Assembly (NCBI GenBank): GCA_964443415.1
Contig: CAYUDC010000058.1
Location: forward strand, 1 to 15,698
DNA length: 15,698 nucleotides
Reading direction: 5' to 3'
DNA from: B1 sp964443415
GTDB taxonomy: Bacteria; Bacteroidota; Bacteroidia; UKL13-3
Below the pieces are notes generated by a model, which was given only the letters and a program-made list of their open reading frames with translations, ran no database searches and was not told where the DNA came from. This document shows positions 1-6,039 of this stretch, piece by piece (position 1 is the first letter of the stretch; each line of letters starts with the position of its first letter). The translations under genes and the position numbers were made by a program.

Positions 1-956
1 TAAAAGAGGCTTTAACACCGCATGACATCAAAGTATATGCAGGCAATCAATCTATCGAAGAGTTGATGGGTGTTACTTCGGCAGATATTGTATTAACTGC
101 CATGGTAGGATATAGTGGCTTGAAGCCAACCATTGCCGCAATCAAAAATAAGAAGCGCATTGCCCTTGCCAATAAAGAAACCTTGGTGGTGGCTGGCGAG
201 CTGATTACTCAGTTGTGTGCAGAGCATCGCACCGATTTAATTCCGGTTGACTCAGAGCACTCAGCCATCTTTCAATGTTTGGTAGGCGAGCACCCAGACA
301 GTATCGAGAAGATTATCCTTACCGCCTCGGGTGGGCCGTTTAGAGGAAAGAAAGCGCATGAGCTTACAGAGATTACCAAGGCCCAGGCGCTTAAGCATCC
401 TAATTGGAGCATGGGAGCCAAGATTACCATTGACTCTGCTACGCTCATGAACAAAGGTTTAGAGGTAATAGAAGCCAAATGGTTGTTTGGTGTGCAAGGT
501 AAAGACATCGAAGTGGTGGTGCACCCACAATCTATTATTCATAGCATGGTGAGCTTTAAAGACAGTAGCATTAAAGCACAAATGGGATTGCCAGATATGA
601 AGTTGCCTATCCACTATGCCTTTTTCTATCCAGAGAGGGTAAAGGCCAGCTTCGAGCGTATGTCGTTTGCCAAATATGGCCAACTTACTTTTGAGCAACC
701 TGATACCGATACCTTTAGAAATTTGGCCTTGGCCTACGAGGCCATGGACAAGGGAGGCAATATGGCATGTATCTTAAATGCGGCCAACGAAATAGCGGTG
801 GAGGCATTTTTGCAAGACAAGATTAAGTTCTTAGACATTGCTGCCATCAACGAAAAGTGCATGCAATCTGTGGCATTTGTTCAGCATCCAGTCTTGGAAG
901 ACTATGTGCAAACCGATACCGAAACACGCAAATTTGCAAAGAGTTTATTGGCTTAA
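1..956 (+). CDS. dxr: 1-deoxy-D-xylulose 5-phosphate reductoisomerase (DXR/IspC), 5'-truncated by window edge
   Basis: DXR converts 1-deoxy-D-xylulose 5-phosphate to 2-C-methyl-D-erythritol 4-phosphate with NADPH and a divalent metal, the committed step of the MEP isoprenoid pathway in the cytosol. The frame is open from base 3 with no start, and 317 residues are visible. The metal ligands lie in PVDSEHSAIF (Asp and Glu at visible residues 83 and 85) and in NWSMGAKITIDSATLMNKG followed by LEVIEAKW (Glu at about 154). LANKETLVV and VHPQSIIHSM are also family motifs. Aligning the first metal Asp with E. coli Asp150 suggests about 67 N-terminal residues are missing, including the NADPH-binding GxTGS region. 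The TTG and ATG at 63-68 are internal, because the family sequence continues upstream of them. rseP follows after 38 bases, a common dxr-rseP pairing. The product call is firm. Confidence 0.97.
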   Translation, partial: KEALTPHDIKVYAGNQSIEELMGVTSADIVLTAMVGYSGLKPTIAAIKNKKRIALANKETLVVAGELITQLCAEHRTDLIPVDSEHSAIFQCLVGEHPDSIEKIILTASGGPFRGKKAHELTEITKAQALKHPNWSMGAKITIDSATLMNKGLEVIEAKWLFGVQGKDIEVVVHPQSIIHSMVSFKDSSIKAQMGLPDMKLPIHYAFFYPERVKASFERMSFAKYGQLTFEQPDTDTFRNLALAYEAMDKGGNMACILNAANEIAVEAFLQDKIKFLDIAAINEKCMQSVAFVQHPVLEDYVQTDTETRKFAKSLLA

Positions 957-961
957 ATCCG

Positions 962-982
962 TATTATTGCGGTAATATTTTT
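962..982 (+). terminator. Weak A/T hairpin with T-run between dxr and rseP
   Basis: A six-pair stem (TATTAT at 962-967 with GTAATA at 972-977, one T-G wobble) closes the loop TGCG and is followed by five T at 978-982. The stem is A/T-rich and weak, and it lies only 13 bases before the rseP start. It could be a leaky attenuator or chance. I infer no strong function. Confidence 0.2.
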
Positions 983-994
983 AATAATTTTTGA

Positions 995-2347
995 ATGGAA
1001 GCATTGGTAATGGCAGGTCAGTTAATTCTGGCCATTTCTATATTAGTAATTTTACACGAGTTTGGTCATTATTTGGCCGCAAGGGCTTTTGGGATTAAAG
1101 TAGAAAAGTTCTACTTGTTTTTTGATGCTTGGGATGTAAAACTATTTTCGTTTAAACGCGGAGATACCGAGTGGGGTATTGGTTGGTTGCCATTAGGAGG
1201 CTACGTAAAAATAGCGGGTATGATAGACGAAAGCATGGATACCGAAGCCATGAAACAACCCGCCCAACCTTGGGAGTTTAGAAGCAAACCAGCTTGGCAA
1301 AGGCTTATTGTAATGATAGGTGGTGTGGTAGTAAATGTAATTGCTGCGGTAATTATTTTTGCTATGATTAGCTATGGTTATGGCGATAAGTTTATTAAAA
1401 ACGAATCTCTAAAAGCAGGTATAGTTCCGTCTGAGTTGGCTCAAGAATATGGCTTTAAAATTGGCGATAAATTGGTATCGGTAAACAATGTGCCAATCAC
1501 TCGTTTTGAGGAAGCCTTACAGATCAAACATATTTTAAGTGAAGGGGTAACCTATAAGGTTGAACGCGAAGGGCAGCTAGCAGAAGTTAAATTGCCAGAT
1601 GATTTCATCAAGAAATTTGGAGATGCCAAAACAGATTTCTTTAGACCTCGCCTGCATTTCTTTGTTGGCGCGGTTGGGGAGAAGTCTAATGCAGAAAAGG
1701 CGGGCTTAAAGAAAGGCGATTTAATTACCATGGTTGATACCTTTAAGTTCGAATACTTAGATCAGTTTCAAGCATACATCAAAGGCAAGAAATGTGGCAA
1801 GGTAAACTTGTTGGTTAGCAGAGATGGCAAAGACTTAAACCTGCCTTGTGAAGTGGATGGATGCGGTGCCATAGGCATTGGCATAGATTCTAAAGATTTT
1901 GAATACGAGGAGGTAAGCTATGGTTTTTTTGAGTCATTTCCATTAGGTATAGACAAAGCCATTGAAAACATAGACGCACAAATAAAAGGCTGGGGTAAAA
2001 TTTTTAAGGGAGATATTGCCGTTAATAAAGCCGTTCAAGGTCCTATTGGTATTGCAAAATTCTTTGGATCAGAAGTAATCTGGAAGCGCTTTTGGTTGTT
2101 TACTGCCCTTATTTCTTTGGGCTTGGCCTTTATGAACATCTTACCTATTCCGGCTTTAGATGGTGGTCATGTGTTATTCTTGTTATTCGAAATTGTGCTT
2201 AGACGTCCTTTGAGTGAGTCGTTCTTAGAGAAGGCTCAATACATTGGTATGATTACCTTGCTCACCTTAATGGTGCTTATTTTTGGTAACGATATTTGGG
2301 GGTTGATTACGCATACTTCTGCTGCCGCTCCTACTTGCAATTGTTAA
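995..2347 (+). CDS. rseP: RIP metalloprotease RseP (site-2 protease, M50 family)
   Basis: This is an intramembrane zinc protease of the inner membrane that cleaves transmembrane segments of anti-sigma factors and leftover signal peptides. At 450 residues it has the usual family length. The zinc site HEFGH (His21, Glu22, His25) lies in the first membrane helix, and the distant ligand Asp389 is in LDGGH after the NILPIPA motif in a C-terminal helix. Membrane segments are seen near residues 7-25, 102-126, 366-385 and 413-430. Two PDZ-like domains lie between them (about 135-200 and 222-285), the second with the typical AEKAGLKKGD. The ATG at 995 gives the short N-terminus typical of the family; ATG 1010 is a possible alternative. 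It lies between dxr and purB (13-base gap). Its anti-sigma substrate cannot be told from here. The short cysteine-containing tail (CNC) is unremarkable. Confidence 0.96.
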   Translation: MEALVMAGQLILAISILVILHEFGHYLAARAFGIKVEKFYLFFDAWDVKLFSFKRGDTEWGIGWLPLGGYVKIAGMIDESMDTEAMKQPAQPWEFRSKPAWQRLIVMIGGVVVNVIAAVIIFAMISYGYGDKFIKNESLKAGIVPSELAQEYGFKIGDKLVSVNNVPITRFEEALQIKHILSEGVTYKVEREGQLAEVKLPDDFIKKFGDAKTDFFRPRLHFFVGAVGEKSNAEKAGLKKGDLITMVDTFKFEYLDQFQAYIKGKKCGKVNLLVSRDGKDLNLPCEVDGCGAIGIGIDSKDFEYEEVSYGFFESFPLGIDKAIENIDAQIKGWGKIFKGDIAVNKAVQGPIGIAKFFGSEVIWKRFWLFTALISLGLAFMNILPIPALDGGHVLFLLFEIVLRRPLSESFLEKAQYIGMITLLTLMVLIFGNDIWGLITHTSAAAPTCNC

Positions 2348-2360
2348 AGGCAATACACAA

Positions 2361-3704
2361 ATGGAATTAAACACCTTAACAGCCATTGGTCCGGTTGATG
2401 GCAGATATAACAAACAAACCCAAAAGCTAAGCAACTATTTTAGTGAGTTTGCCCTCATCAAATACCGTGTGTGGGTAGAGGTAGAATATTTAATAGCCTT
2501 GGCCGAAAAGCCATTGCCACAATTAAAAGATGCCTTTACAGATGCGCACAAGCAAGCTTTGCGTGGCTTGTATCAACATTTTAGTTTAGCAGATGCACAA
2601 CGCATTAAGGATACCGAGAAAGTAACCAACCATGATGTTAAAGCGGTGGAGTACTTTTTAAAAGAAGCTTTAGAAAAGTTAGGGTTGACCCAATACGTGG
2701 AGTTTGTTCATTTTGGTTTAACCTCTCAAGACATTAACAATACCGCCATTCCTATGTCATTAAAACATGGCTGGCAAGAGGCGGTAATGCCAGTGTTGCA
2801 AGAAGTACTTGGTATAATGAAGCAGCAAGCCAAAGATTGGGATAGTATTTCGATGTTGGCTAGAACCCATGGTCAGCCTGCCTCGCCAACTAGGCTTGGT
2901 AAAGAATGGCAGGTATTTGTGAGCAGGCTGGAGGAGCAAATAAGGCAGTTAATGTTATTACAATTTCCTGCCAAATTTGGCGGCGCAACGGGTAATTTTA
3001 ATGCCCATCATGTGGCCTACCCAACCATAGATTGGGTGGCATTTGGCAATGATTTTTGTGCCAGCCTTGGTTTACAGCGTTCTCATCCTACCACACAAAT
3101 AGAGCACTACGATAACTTAGCAGCCTTGTTTGATAATTACAAGCGCATCAATACCATCTTATTAGATTTTGCCAAAGATGTATGGCAGTATGTGGCCATG
3201 GATTATTTTAAACAAAAGCTCAAAGCTGGAGAAGTTGGGTCGAGCGCAATGCCACATAAGGTAAACCCAATCGATTTTGAAAATGCCGAAGGAAATTTAG
3301 GCATTGCCAATGCCTTGCTGATACATCTTTCTGAGAAATTGCCTATCTCTAGGTTGCAAAGAGACTTAACCGATAGCACGGTGTTAAGAAACTTAGGCAT
3401 GCCATTGGGGCACATGCTCATTGCTTACCAATCGTTGATTAAAGGCATGGGCAAGTTGTTGTTAAACGAAGCAAAGTTGGCAGCCGATTTAGAGCAGAAC
3501 TGGGCAGTAGTAGCAGAAGCTATACAAACCATTTTGCGTCGCGAAGGGTATGAGAAGCCTTACGAGGCATTAAAAGAACTTACCCGCACCCATGATGCCA
3601 TTACGCAAGAATCTATAAAATCTTTTATCTTTGGTTTGAACCTAAGCAACGAAGTAAAAGAGGAGTTGATGCAAATTACGCCTCATAATTATACGGGTAT
3701 ATGA
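2361..3704 (+). CDS. purB: Adenylosuccinate lyase
   Basis: PurB releases fumarate twice in purine synthesis: from SAICAR to give AICAR, and from adenylosuccinate to give AMP. It is a cytosolic homotetramer of the fumarase/aspartase superfamily. The 447 residues are close to E. coli PurB (456), and the sequence is of the E. coli type, with TNHDVKAVEYFLKE near residues 89-102. The superfamily signature SSAMPHKVNP is at 294-303 and includes the catalytic loop serine. ARTHGQPA at 167-174 carries the second catalytic His (His170), and TSQDINNTA at 121-129 is the third conserved region. The start follows the rseP stop by 13 bases, with AAAGG at 2346-2350 as a weak possible ribosome site. Its last four bases overlap the next start (ATGA at 3701-3704), so the downstream lipoprotein is probably translationally coupled. 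Confidence 0.97.
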   Translation: MELNTLTAIGPVDGRYNKQTQKLSNYFSEFALIKYRVWVEVEYLIALAEKPLPQLKDAFTDAHKQALRGLYQHFSLADAQRIKDTEKVTNHDVKAVEYFLKEALEKLGLTQYVEFVHFGLTSQDINNTAIPMSLKHGWQEAVMPVLQEVLGIMKQQAKDWDSISMLARTHGQPASPTRLGKEWQVFVSRLEEQIRQLMLLQFPAKFGGATGNFNAHHVAYPTIDWVAFGNDFCASLGLQRSHPTTQIEHYDNLAALFDNYKRINTILLDFAKDVWQYVAMDYFKQKLKAGEVGSSAMPHKVNPIDFENAEGNLGIANALLIHLSEKLPISRLQRDLTDSTVLRNLGMPLGHMLIAYQSLIKGMGKLLLNEAKLAADLEQNWAVVAEAIQTILRREGYEKPYEALKELTRTHDAITQESIKSFIFGLNLSNEVKEELMQITPHNYTGI

Positions 3705-4246
3705 AAAAAATCTTGTTAGCCATGGGCATTATCGCATTGTTTTCTTGCAATGAAGATGTGCCCCATATTGTGATACCACCTATAGAAGATACCGTAGAAG
3801 TGGTTAAAGCCAGGGTAATTAATGATTATGATGGAGAAATCCCTGGCTTGGATGCCAAAGTAATTGATTATACCTTACCCAACCCTTACCAGCATAAACC
3901 ACAAATGCTATTTGATAGCAGCATGGCCACCAGTTGGGATGAAGCGGGTTTTCCGGATGCCAAGAAGTTTATCATCTATTTTAAAAACTTTCAGTTGGAG
4001 GTATTGGATAGAAACAAAAATGCCATTGCCAATAAGATAGATTTCCCTTTGCGTAACTTTAAAACCAAGCAAGACTTCTTAAGGAGTTTCGATTCTATCT
4101 TTATGCCCGATTTTGTAGAGGCGGTGTTGGATCAAGACCCTATGCAAATTTACCGCGATAAAAATGGTGCGATGATTGGCAGTGATGGGCAGATTTGGTT
4201 CAAGATGAAAAAAACAGGCTACCGCATTGTAGCCATTAATCCATAA
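3701..4246 (+). CDS. Small predicted lipoprotein of unknown function
   Basis: I do not recognise this 181-residue family. The N-terminus is a clear lipoprotein signal: MKK, a hydrophobic stretch, then a lipobox LFSC with the lipidated Cys at residue 16. The mature protein begins Cys-Asn-Glu-Asp. Acidic residues just after the Cys resemble the surface-export signal described for Bacteroidota lipoproteins, so an outer-membrane and possibly surface location is inferred. The rest (LPNPYQHKPQ, FIIYFKNFQLEVLDR, GQIWFKMKKTGYR) looks like a small soluble beta-rich domain with no visible catalytic motif. The ATG overlaps the purB stop by four bases (ATGA), and the next gene starts three bases after this stop, so it is in the same operon. 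That position says nothing firm about its role. Confidence 0.85.
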   Translation: MKKILLAMGIIALFSCNEDVPHIVIPPIEDTVEVVKARVINDYDGEIPGLDAKVIDYTLPNPYQHKPQMLFDSSMATSWDEAGFPDAKKFIIYFKNFQLEVLDRNKNAIANKIDFPLRNFKTKQDFLRSFDSIFMPDFVEAVLDQDPMQIYRDKNGAMIGSDGQIWFKMKKTGYRIVAINP

Positions 4247-4249
4247 GTC

Positions 4250-4714
4250 ATGGAACAATTTATAGCCTTTCCTTCAGAAGAAATTTGGCAGTTGATGGGT
4301 ACTTTGCAACCCGATACCCCTGCCATGTGGGGCATGATGACGCCGCAACACATGGTAGAGCATTTGCAATTGCCATTAAAGATTGCCAAGGGAGAAATAT
4401 CCGTAGAGGTAATTACGCCAGCGGATAAAGTGGAGCGTGTAAAAACTTTGATGTTAATGGGGTCAGCCCCTTTAAAGAAAGGCTTTGCTGCGCCTTTTCT
4501 GCCAGAAGGGCAACTCATTCCATTGCAATACCCCAACTTAAGCGCGGCCATTGCAGCCTTAAAAGAAGAGGTGGCATCATTTGAAAGTTTTTATGCTAAT
4601 TATATAGGCGAGAAAATTTCACATCCTGTTTTTGGTCCATTAAATAAAGAAGAATGGTACTTGTTTCAGAGCAAACATTTTACGCATCATTTGAGGCAGT
4701 TTATTAGTTTTTAG
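4250..4714 (+). CDS. DinB/DUF1569-like putative metal-binding protein
   Basis: This is a 154-residue soluble protein of the DinB/YfiT-like four-helix type, closest by eye to DUF1569-like proteins. The N-terminal WGMMTPQHMVEHL (27-39) gives His34 and His38. The C-terminal HPVFGPLNKEEW (125-136) followed by KHFTHHLRQF (142-151) gives His143, His146 and His147. In DinB-fold proteins three histidines bind a metal, and some members are thiol-dependent transferases or hydrolases. No substrate can be inferred here. It starts three bases after the lipoprotein stop and is the last gene of the dxr-to-4714 run. The family-level call is fairly sure; the function is unknown. Confidence 0.8.
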   Translation: MEQFIAFPSEEIWQLMGTLQPDTPAMWGMMTPQHMVEHLQLPLKIAKGEISVEVITPADKVERVKTLMLMGSAPLKKGFAAPFLPEGQLIPLQYPNLSAAIAALKEEVASFESFYANYIGEKISHPVFGPLNKEEWYLFQSKHFTHHLRQFISF

Positions 4715-4785
4715 CCTTTAGCTTTTGGCAAATTGCCAGAGAATAATCTTTCAAAAGAGGATTTTTTTGGTGTTTGAAATTCTTT

Positions 4786-4824
4786 AAGAGAAAGAGAAGG
4801 AGAGAAACAGAAAGAGAAGAAAGA
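4786..4824 (+). repeat. Purine-only tract upstream of rpsP
   Basis: Thirty-eight of 39 bases are A or G (the only exception is C at 4808). The nonamer AAAGAGAAG occurs twice with a 20-base period (4791 and 4811). It lies in the 255-base gap between the DUF1569-like gene and rpsP, about 70 bases upstream of the probable rpsP -33 box. No ORF accounts for it. Confidence 0.6.
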
Positions 4825-4892
4825 CGAATCGCGATTGGAGTCGCACGCTGTGCAAAGGCCAAACCCCTGCTTTTAAGTAATTTCCCGGCTTG

Positions 4893-4924
4893 TTTGGAAA
4901 TTTAATTCAGAAGCCACATCTTTG
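4893..4924 (+). promoter_or_regulatory. Candidate Bacteroidota-type promoter for rpsP-rimM
   Basis: TTTG at 4893-4896 and CATCTTTG at 4917-4924 are separated by 20 bases. This fits the Bacteroidota primary sigma pattern TTTG, about 19-21 bases, TAnnTTTG, with one mismatch (C for the first T). Transcription would start near 4927-4931, giving a leader of about 40 bases before the rpsP ATG. The position and spacing suit a strong ribosomal protein promoter. Confidence 0.6.
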
Positions 4925-4927
4925 CAG

Positions 4928-4950
4928 CCCCGGAAAAGGAGAACCCGGGG
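4928..4950 (+). promoter_or_regulatory. 5'-leader hairpin of the rpsP mRNA
   Basis: CCCCGG (4928-4933) pairs perfectly with CCGGGG (4945-4950) around an 11-base A/G-rich loop containing AAGGAG. It would sit at or next to the predicted 5' end of the rpsP transcript. The SD-like bases in the loop are about 30 bases from the ATG, too far to act as a normal ribosome site. It may stabilise the 5' end or take part in control; the role is inference. Confidence 0.5.
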
Positions 4951-4969
4951 TTAATTAAAGAAAAATAAT

Positions 4970-5524
4970 ATGTCAGTAAAAATCAGATTACAACGTCATG
5001 GACGTTCTAAATCGCCTTTTTACCATGTAGTGGTGGCGGATTCGCGTGCTCCGAGAGATGGTAAGTTTATCGAGAAGATAGGATCCTATCTTCCACAAAC
5101 CCAACCGGCAACCATCGAGTTAGATGTGACCCGTGCAGCCTACTGGTTGCAAAACGGTGCTCAACCAACCGATACTTGTCGTGCCATTCTTTCTTACAAG
5201 GGCGCAATGATGAAGAATCACTTGCAAAAAGGTGTTGCCAAAGGTGCATTAACCCAAGAGCAAGCAGATGCTAAGTTCGAAGCTTGGTTAAACGAGAAAA
5301 ACAACAAAGTACAAGCGCACGTTGAGCGCGTAAAAGGTGCTTTATCTAAAGAAGCGCAAGCTAAGTTAGATGCAGAAACTAAAGCCAACCAAGCTCGTTT
5401 AGAGAAATTGGCTGCTAAAGCTGCTGAGGCTGCTGCCGCTGCTGCTCCTGCTGCAGAAGAAACTACCGAAGAGGCTCCTGCCTCAGAAGAAGCTCCTGCT
5501 ACAGAAGAAGCTCCTGCAGAATAA
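4970..5524 (+). CDS. rpsP: 30S ribosomal protein bS16 with long Ala/Glu/Pro-rich C-terminal tail
   Basis: bS16 is a structural protein of the 30S body that binds 16S rRNA early in assembly. Residues 1-80 are the canonical core (MSVKIRLQRHGRSKSPFYHV, VVADSRAPRDGKFIEKIG, and QNGAQPTDTCRAIL). The protein is 184 residues against about 82 in E. coli. The extra hundred residues form a charged, probably helical stretch (about 95-150) followed by an Ala-rich segment and a disordered tail of EEAPA repeats. C-terminal extensions are usual in Bacteroidota S16, so this is not a fusion artefact. There is no Shine-Dalgarno; the leader before the ATG is A/T-rich. rimM follows after 11 bases. Confidence 0.97.
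   Translation: MSVKIRLQRHGRSKSPFYHVVVADSRAPRDGKFIEKIGSYLPQTQPATIELDVTRAAYWLQNGAQPTDTCRAILSYKGAMMKNHLQKGVAKGALTQEQADAKFEAWLNEKNNKVQAHVERVKGALSKEAQAKLDAETKANQARLEKLAAKAAEAAAAAAPAAEETTEEAPASEEAPATEEAPAE
5468..5521 (+). repeat. Three 18-bp tandem units encoding the bS16 tail
   Basis: Three in-frame 18-base units (5468-5485, 5486-5503, 5504-5521) encode EEAPAS, EEAPAT and EEAPAE. They differ at a few bases, mostly third positions in the first unit and the final codon in the last. Such repeats can change copy number by slippage and alter tail length without shifting the frame. Confidence 0.8.
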
Positions 5525-5535
5525 TTTTGTAACCT

Positions 5536-6039
5536 TTGAAATCGGTTCGTATAGAAGACTTCCGGGAAGCCGGCACCCTTACGAAGGTTCATGGTACTAA
5601 AGGAGAATTTAGGTTTACACCCGATTTCTCTTTCAACATAAAGGAATGGGTTTTTCTTTTAATCAAAGGAAAGCCCGTTCCTTTTTTTGTGGAGTCTGTA
5701 AAGGGCTCAGACGATGCCCCTATTTTAAAATTACGTTATATTGATAGCACCGAACAGGCCGAGCGCATGTTGGGCAGAACGGTGCTCATTCCGGGTAAAG
5801 CCAAAAAGAAATCTGCTCTAGCCAACGAAACCCTAGAAGGCTTCAACATTTACGATGCCTGCGAAAAACCCCTTGGCAAAATCATTCGCCTGATAGAAAT
5901 GCCTCAACAATTGCTGGCCGAGATTTCATACCAACAACAACTAGTACTTATTCCAATAGTAGAAGATTGGATTTTACACTTCGACAAGCGCAAGAAGCGG
6001 ATTGATATGGAATTGCCAGATGGCCTATTGCCAGATTAA
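5536..6039 (+). CDS. rimM: Ribosome maturation factor RimM, TTG start
   Basis: RimM assists late maturation of the 30S head, binding uS19 and 16S rRNA. The 167 residues have the normal two-part build. The N-terminal RimM barrel begins with AGTLTKVHGTKGEF (12-25). The C-terminal PRC barrel starts near EGFNIYD (101-107) and ends in LIPIVEDWI and the typical MELPDGLL. The TTG at 5536 is the only sensible start: an in-frame stop lies at 5530-5532, and the next ATG (codon 19 or later) would delete the conserved N-terminal motif. It is 11 bases from rpsP, so the two are co-transcribed. The coding region contains a long hairpin at 5640-5684 (separate entry). Its stop overlaps the stop of the convergent MFS gene by four bases. 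trmD and rplS, often next in this operon, are absent. Confidence 0.95.
   Translation: MKSVRIEDFREAGTLTKVHGTKGEFRFTPDFSFNIKEWVFLLIKGKPVPFFVESVKGSDDAPILKLRYIDSTEQAERMLGRTVLIPGKAKKKSALANETLEGFNIYDACEKPLGKIIRLIEMPQQLLAEISYQQQLVLIPIVEDWILHFDKRKKRIDMELPDGLLPD
5640..5688 (+). terminator. Intrinsic-terminator-like hairpin inside rimM
   Basis: Bases 5640-5659 pair with 5665-5684 around the five-base loop TAATC: 20 consecutive pairs, of which three are G-U (5647:5677, 5651:5673, 5655:5669) and the rest Watson-Crick. The pair G5643:C5681 is followed at once by seven T (5682-5688), so the 17-pair part plus U-tract has the canonical form of a Rho-independent terminator. The three G-U pairs would be A-C mismatches in the opposite strand, so the structure suits + strand RNA. 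It lies at codons 35-50 of rimM, about 115 bases after the rpsP stop. It may act as an attenuator lowering full-length rimM mRNA relative to rpsP; that role is inference. Confidence 0.55.

Noticed and set aside
4726..4738. TGGCAA/TTGCCA palindrome just after the DUF1569-like gene as a terminator
   Set aside because: The stem is only five to six pairs and no T-run follows directly; the next T-run at about 4762 is too far away.
5218..5592. 124-codon open frame antisense to the rpsP tail
   Set aside because: The Ala/Ser-rich product is simply the complement of the Ala/Glu repeats in rpsP.
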